From positions 15,104,320 to 15,168,319 of the forward strand of contig NC_058146.1 in NCBI RefSeq assembly GCF_011075055.1: a DNA stretch of 64,000 bases, written 5' to 3'. The position numbers and the translations under genes were made by a program. This document shows positions 57,735 to 64,000 of the stretch, piece after piece; positions within the stretch are counted from its first letter, which is position 1, and each line of letters starts with the position of its first letter. This stretch comes from Mangifera indica (Eukaryota > Streptophyta > Magnoliopsida > Sapindales > Anacardiaceae). Below the pieces are notes generated by a model that searched no databases, was not told the origin of the DNA, and saw only the letters and a program-made list of their open reading frames with translations.

Positions 57735-58018
57735 TGCCCCCTCTATTGAGTTGATATCTAATCTGATTATGAAAATGTTGGTTTAAAGTATCAAAATGTT
57801 GGCCTGTTGGAATTTTCCTACTCAAATTGTTGTAGGACAAGTTGAACTTTGAGAGATATTCTAAAAAAAGCGATTTATGCAAGAATCTCTCCTCTCATGA
57901 TTGAAATAAGGTCTAATGACTCCAAAACAAACAATTATTTATTGCTCTTTGTAATCTCACCATAGAGATAATTACGTAAGAGATTGAGCATAAGAAGTTC
58001 TAATAAAGTTCTTATTTC
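57735..58018 (-). pseudogene. Antisense LRR receptor-like protein fragment, U3
   Basis: Minus-strand pieces of LDLSRN, GEIL and FNLSYNNLSRKIP type, as at 19958-20248, with further indels (a deletion around 57895 and an A-run at 57865). Confidence 0.62.
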
Positions 58019-58910
58019 AACAGAAAATAGATTCACAAATAGTCTACTATAAATTTGAAATAATACTCAATTATATAGTGATACATCATTATTAATAAAT
58101 ACTCATTATAAGATCACATAATATCACTCATGCTTAAAACAACATAAAAGTAAGAGTAAGATTTTCAAAGTACATGAGAAAAATGTAAGTCATAATAATT
58201 ACTTTCACGTGACTTTTTTAATACTCTAACTAGATATTTTTATTTCCAATATTTATGGACATTCATATATGAATTTGAAATCAAATTATTTTGAGCTGAC
58301 AGGTTCCTTCTTGACTATCACTTGTTTCTGCATACAAACAACAGATGACCAATCTGGCTTATTATACATGACATGAATAGTTTTATATTTTTACACCATA
58401 TAAAACATATGTATCCACATTAGATCCAGTTGTAACATCTCAGGCTGAATGATTAATGGTACACTAATGCAATCCTATGATGAATTATTAATTACATTTT
58501 ACATATCCATGTGATTCATCGTTACCAGTCATACTCAAATTAGTTCATTAACTATTAATTCACATGATATGACTTTCACAGTCACTCTTACTAATATCAT
58601 CTCAAATTAGTTCATTAACTATTAATTCACATGATATTGACTTTCACAGTCAATAGAGGCATTTAGTGTGCCTATTGTGCAGTGTCATTACCTAATTAGC
58701 ATCACGTACATAGTAAACACTTCAATGATTTGATCTTCCAAAGATCCATATCATCCAACAATTCACATGCATACAATATAATTAATGAATAAATAAATAA
58801 AATGAGGTATATCATACATGTGAAATACAAAATACTTCTTTTATTAATATTTAATACAAGATGAAATGCCCTGAAAACAATAATATGATTGGTTTCTACG
58901 GCATACACTA
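58019..58910. other. AT-rich paralogous spacer (U3)
   Basis: No gene. A direct repeat of about 60 bp, aattagttcattaactatta, occurs at 58537 and 58605 and is not seen in U1 or U2. Confidence 0.55.
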
Positions 58911-59910
58911 ACAAATTTATCTAAGAAAACATAAATCAACATAAAAATATATGTTAACATAGGAAACCATATATATAAGATATACTCGAACATAGGAAGC
59001 CATATATTTGGAATATATTTTAATATATTTTAACATCCCCTCAAACTCAAGTTAGCAAAAGATTTGTCAAATTGAGTTTGTAATGCAAGCCAAAAGGTGA
59101 AGACTTCTGCTAACTAATCAATAAAAGGTATGAAAGTGCGTTAAAGGGTGTCACTGACAAAATGATAACATAAGAATATCAAACTAATGAACCTATCTTT
59201 TCACATAAATGAGGGTGTGAGTATATTAAACTAATAAATTTATCTTTCCACATAGGTGACGGTGTGAATATAACAAACTAATAAACTCATGCTTCTACAT
59301 AGGTGACCACACGAGTATGTCAAATTAATGAAATCATTTTTTCATATAAATAATAGTGTGGGTATACCAAACTAATGAACTCAACTTTTCACGTAGCTGA
59401 TGACATGAATATGCAGTTACACTAATGAACTCATTTTTTTATGGTGGTGACGGTGTGAGTATGCCAAAAGGAAATACTAACATGAATGTTCGACTTTGAT
59501 ATTATGATGAAAATTGAATAAATTGTATTTTTTGGTATATAAAATTGTCTGAACGATATACAAATTTATAAAAGTCCTAAATTCTATATAAGAAAACATA
59601 AATCAACATTATAAATATACAATAATGCATAACAAGAAAACATATATTAAAAATATATGCTAACCTAGGAAAACATATATTTAAGATAAAGTAGTGTTAT
59701 GTACATAACTTTTTTCGCAAACAATAACGTATCATCATTCGATTAGATAATTAAAAATTAAATATAAAATAATATTCAATCACATGAGAACACATTATTT
59801 TTATACGCAAAATTTTACATATAGTTTTATTAATTTTGGATATATTATAACATAAAAAATCATATATTTAAAATATATTTTAACAAATTCTAACTATACC
59901 AATAATGATG
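58911..59910 (-). mobile_element. Copia-type LTR element remnant at the U3/U4 border
   Basis: Same element as 21181-22165. The left LTR ends at tattttaaca (59034), followed by tcccctcaaactc. The interior runs to about 59507. The right LTR (about 59508-59910) carries the empty retroposon site gcataacaag (59627-59636) and the MITE. Confidence 0.6.
59690..59845. mobile_element. MITE-like palindrome inside the LTR remnant (U4)
   Basis: Same insertion as 21960-22110 in U2. Absent from the U1 and U3 LTRs. Confidence 0.58.
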
Positions 59911-61612
59911 AGTTCTTATATTATTAATGTTTAATTTTAAATGTAGTAATGAGTTATGTCGTCACAATGCACAAATTTTGGGCATAACTCAACAAATAAA
60001 ATAAGATATCTCGTTGCCTCAAGGGAAGACTTGCACAAATTAGAAAATTAATTTTTTTATAAATTAAAGAAAGTATATTTTTGCAAACCAACTTACAAAA
60101 ATATCTATAAAAACGACTCGTTATACGTGGGTTTTGAGATTTGGTAGAAACAATACAATTCGTGACATGTTAGTTTTTGCTTTAATTATTTTATATTTAA
60201 TTTAAAATTATTTAATAATATAATAATATATCATAATTATATATTATTTAAATTAATTGGGCATTAATGATGGTGGTCAAATAAAATGTTTATATCAATT
60301 TTAATTTTAATTATAAATACAATTTTAATTGAATTTAAATTTCATTTGGAGTAGAAGACAATCTTCTTTAAATGCCATGAAAGTCTTTATCCTATCATCA
60401 CATGAAACCGTGAGCATCTTCCAATTAATGCAATTTAATGTTGGATTTTTCCATTTCCACGCTTTCATTTCATGTCCATGTCATACCAACTTGCCTGACG
60501 CCAATCTCGCAAAAACGACACCCTCCTCATTTATGCCTGATACTGAAAGTCACCGACGCGTCGGACATACGTTTTACCACCATTTATTGCCTTCCCACCA
60601 CATTCCGACACGTGGATCCATGGTGAGTTCTTTTCAGGCTGTTTTAAATGCCCCGATGTTGACGTTGCGTGTTTATACAAAAGTCAATTATTTCTATACA
60701 TCCCTTAATTTGGAAAATTACCTCGAAGTCCTGTAATTTTTAAATTACTGAAATACCCCTTTTCCCTTGTCTATTTTTAACACGTCTAAACCTCTTTAAC
60801 CAATTTTTTTTTATGAATTACACGGATTAATTAAAACTCAATTTAATGCAAGTTTTCTCCTTATTTCTTACTTTCAAACCCTTAGATTTACAATAATTTT
60901 TATATCTAAAATTCAATCAAAACAAAAAATAATTCAACAAAAAATATGATAATTTGTTAATAAAAATTATTTATTAGTTATAATAAACTATAATTAGTAT
61001 GTTAAAACCATTAATTTTGTTAAAAATAATGATTTTTTTATAGGTAGAAAGTTGAGATATAAAAAGCTTTATAGATGTAATCGTGTAAATATTCATTATA
61101 GATTTTAGAATTGAATATTTTCAATAAAACATGTATTTCTTGATTGCATTCAGGGAATAAAATATTAACTAATATAGTTTAATATCAATAAAATATAAAA
61201 TTATATTATTTTAATTAATTTCTCTAATAATATTAAGAATTTAATTATAAATTCAAATATAATAAATTTTTAAATATTTATAATTGATAAAATTAAATCA
61301 ACACTTAGAAAAAGTTTGTTGTAGTTAAATGTGATAATTCGATGACTGTTAAAAAATAGTTTTTAAAATTTATTAAATTATTATTACTACTTACCATAAT
61401 ACTTTTAGAATTTGGAAACTTATGGAAAAGTTGAGGGGTTTAAAGTATATTTAAAAGATTAGGTGAATAAAAATGTCCGATGATGAGGTGGTGGTGATGT
61501 CATCCACATCTAGCAAAAGACTTTCGGTCCGTCACAGGATTTTGTATTAATTACACATGACATTTTTTTTGATAGGGTTGAATTGGAGCAATTTGACCCA
61601 TTATCTATACTA
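59911..61612. other. U4 upstream block, first part, no gene
   Basis: No gene. Closest to 22166-24060 (U2). The frame at 60329-60736 overlaps a conserved non-coding stretch and has matching but frame-broken DNA in U2, so it is not a gene. Confidence 0.6.
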
Positions 61613-61620
61613 GCTTCATT

Positions 61621-62629
61621 TCTAGTTAATAAATATAAGAATGAAAAAAAAGGTATGTGTTACAGATGCAGTGGCTTTCCACCAATAAAGTCAAGAAAAT
61701 GGGTGGGAAAACATTTATTGGAGAGGCTGACGCAGGAGAAGAAATTTTGGCTAAAGGAGTATGAAAACATTAATGGCATTGGAAACTTGGCTTAGAAGGA
61801 AGCCGTTTTTGCTGACTGGAGGGGCGGCAATTCTTCTATAAATACCCCCTCTCTTCATGTAATCGACACATCTTTCTTCACATAAAAAGTTTTCTTCTTT
61901 CTTCTTCATTTTGCTTCTTATTATAATTTCAGAAGCTTTCCTTCTATTAATTCAATAAATTACATTATTTTATAACAGTATGTAAATTATATAAATATAA
62001 TAAAATGAATAATAAAAAATATATTTATAAAAAAACCCTTAAAATTTTTATTCAAAAAAAATACAAAACATATATATAGATTTAATATAACACATCGTTG
62101 ATAATATATTTTTAAAAATACAGTAATACTAGAATAATTTTAGTACTTTTTTATGAATCTCTTATTGAAAATTCAATATCACAATTGAAATATAAAATAT
62201 TTATTTAACTATTAAACCCAATATAACATAATACATAATCAAAATTTTTTATATAATAAATAATGTATTAGTTAATTGAAAAAAATAAACAAATTAATCA
62301 GCTTAAATTTCAAACTCAGATCAGAGTAAATTATTGTACACGCTATAGGTGAAGAAAATGCAAAATTAGAGTTGGAAATTAAAAAAGAAATATTGTTAGG
62401 TTTTTTTTTTTTAAATAGCAGTGACATTTTCGTAAATAATTAAAAATAAAAGAGATAATTTTGTATTTTAAATTTAGCAAAAAATTCAAAAATGACACAT
62501 AATTCACGTTTAATATGGGAATGACCTAAAACACATGTTTAACATGTTTTGGGTTTAAATTTTTTTTTAAACATGTTTAATACATGAATAATATAGGAAC
62601 TCGAATAATTTGCAAATTTACTAATTAGG
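61621..62629. mobile_element. 1.0-kb insertion in U4, non-autonomous DNA transposon candidate
   Basis: Relative to U2 (24075, agctccattacaac) U4 has 1009 extra bp. Flanks are gcttcatt (61613-61620) and gctttatt (62630-62637), an 8-bp target duplication with one mismatch. Ends tctagttaataaatat and, complemented, cctaattagtaaattt agree at 12 of 16 positions. An 8-bp duplication would suit hAT elements. Inside lie a GC-richer segment (61660-61850) with ctataaatacc and a pyrimidine-rich leader, which resembles a promoter, and a short frame (61583-61795) with no recognised domain. Confidence 0.6.
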
Positions 62630-62637
62630 GCTTTATT

Positions 62638-63479
62638 ACAACTTTCAATCAAAAATCTGTGATATATTTGGTTTGAATTATGATTCAAACATGTTTAAGT
62701 TATTAAACTGAATTAATCCAAAATTAAATTAAGTGAATTGTATCAAATTATAATTTATTAGTTGGGGCAGGAAGATATACTATTATGTTGATGTCATGAT
62801 AACATCAACATAAATAAAATTTTTTTATATGCTTAAATTAGATATACAATTTTATTATTTATTTATTTAATGACAAAAACGTTTCATCAAAATTTCAATA
62901 GTTTTGATTTGAGCCTATTTTTTTTTATCATAATTAAGATGTCTTGTCAACTTGAGCTATTTATTATTTTGTTATTAAAGATTGTCAAATAATTAATAAT
63001 TTGAATTTATTTGTTATATGTTTCCATCATTGATGAATTTTCGTGGGGCTCACGCTACTTGCGGCTTCTCTTTATTATTTTATTTAACACATGTGAAACA
63101 ATTTTGTCTTATACAAATAAATATAAATTATTATAAAATTATATGAATTTATAATATATATAAATGATGATTCTAAATCACAATATAAAGTAATTAATAA
63201 TATTGTAAATATATAAATAAATTATACAAATAAAAATTATAGTATATTATAGAGTGATTTTAAAGTAAAAGAAAAATTAAATAATTACATCACCCAATCA
63301 AAAAAGATTACCTTAGTTTATTCTAATAAGTTTGTGTAATTTATTTATATATATAATTTTATTATAAAATAATATTCAATCATATAATAATATATCTAAA
63401 TTAATGTTCATTTATCTTGTAAAATTATGATGACAAAAGTAGTCAAAATTAAACCTTTTTGCATGTGAAATAGGAAAGT
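62638..63479. other. U4 upstream block, second part, no gene
   Basis: No gene. Continues the alignment with 24080-24775 (U2), with some extra AT-rich DNA. Confidence 0.6.
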
Positions 63480-64000
63480 TTCTCTATGTGTTAGAATTTA
63501 ATTTCTTGTTCTTGCAACAATGTTTAGCTCCCCTTATAAAGTTGTATGTACTAAATGGATTATTTTGTTGAGTTTTGCTCGGCCTTGGTTCTTTTTGGGG
63601 CTTACAATTTGTATCCCCATGTTCTTTTTGCAACAATGTTTAGCTCCCCTTAAAATTTCAGAAGATTTTGAACATTCTTTTTGTAGTTTTCTATGCTTCC
63701 TCCCTGCTTTAAAACAGCTTGTTGACTCAGTGCTCATTCCATTTTGGACACGTAGGCACCCCTATGCCAGTATTCTCTTCAGCTTGTCCTGGACTGGCAG
63801 GTCAGAGTTACTCTTTACTTCTTTTTCATTTGGGTCACAACTTTTATGTTCTTGATTTATGTCCTCCTGTATTAATATTCCTCTTCAGTACTTACGATTT
63901 GTTTAAAAACAACCAAGTTCTCTTGGAAATGCCTTGGCTTTAACAAAACTTGGAAATCTGCAGGTGGTGCTGTTCCAGCTTTAGCCCAACTGACATCATC
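63480..64000 (+). other. Segment X, copy 2 (runs off the edge)
   Basis: Second copy of 24780-25300. It has an extra internal duplication (gcaacaatgtttagctcccc at 63515 and 63630). The exon-like end reads GGAVPALAQLTS after ctgcag at 63962 and is open where copy 1 has a stop. The open frame of 111 codons at 63520-63855 runs across what looks like intron sequence and is not supported by copy 1. Confidence 0.5.

Noticed and set aside
60329..60736. Frame of 135 codons in the U4 upstream block
   Set aside because: The paralogous U2 sequence (22640-22860) has frame-breaking differences and no domain is recognised.
63520..63943. Open frames of 111 and 74 codons at the right edge
   Set aside because: The matching DNA in copy 1 (24820-25200) is broken and has intron-like features. 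At most a short exon may be real.
1..64000. tRNA, rRNA or snRNA genes
   Set aside because: No cloverleaf-like B-box (GGTTCGAnTCC) in a convincing context and no rRNA-like conserved stretch was seen by eye; a covariance-model scan would be decisive.

Overview
The window is AT-rich nuclear DNA of a flowering plant, almost certainly a eudicot. The evidence is coiled-coil NB-ARC LRR (CNL) disease-resistance genes of the RGA type, spliced GT-AG genes, a DUF1985/Ulp1-carrying Mutator-like element (MULE), Copia-type LTR remnants and many AT-rich MITEs. The species cannot be named from sequence alone. No gene here is clearly intact: this is a decaying resistance-gene cluster.

Layout. (1) 1-4493: the right part of a MULE-like element that begins outside the window. 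It holds a decayed DUF1985/Ulp1 (C48) protease gene and a nine-copy 119-bp tandem repeat. (2) From about 4494 to the right edge the DNA is a tandem array of four related units of about 15-17 kb (U1 about 4.5-21.9 kb, U2 21.9-36.8 kb, U3 36.8-59.6 kb, U4 59.6 kb to beyond the edge). A full unit reads: LTR remnant, AT-rich upstream block with MITEs, CNL gene, spare LRR fragment, LRR-malectin receptor kinase (RLK) pseudogene, antisense LRR receptor-like-protein (RLP) fragment, LTR remnant. U1 carries NLR-A (10634-13237), U2 NLR-B (27864-30522), U3 NLR-C (49000-51617); only the upstream part of U4 is visible.

Markers show how the array grew. A poly(A) retroposon is in U1 and U3 but not in U2 or U4. 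A different segment (24780/63480) and one MITE are in U2 and U4 but not in U1 or U3. So a two-unit block (U1+U2) was duplicated as a piece of about 31-32 kb to give U3+U4. Later insertions hit single units: an 812-bp foldback element just upstream of NLR-A, a 6.6-kb MULE in U3 and a 1.0-kb element in U4. Each has a target-site duplication and an empty paralogous site.

NLR-A is the least damaged CNL: two single-base indels of opposite sign, about 400 bp apart, and no other break seen. NLR-C has lost its start codon and has one frameshift and two nonsense codons. NLR-B is heavily decayed and has an internal 146-bp tandem duplication. U2 also contains two spliced-gene fragments that I recognise as the microtubule-associated protein MOR1/GEM1 (a TOG-domain exon region and the C-terminal exons); the TOG fragment sits between an RLK malectin exon and an NLR LRR tail. 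Nothing here looks like a wholly new biological system. The main interest lies in the duplication history, the chimeric junctions, and the palindromic element at the promoter of the most intact resistance gene.
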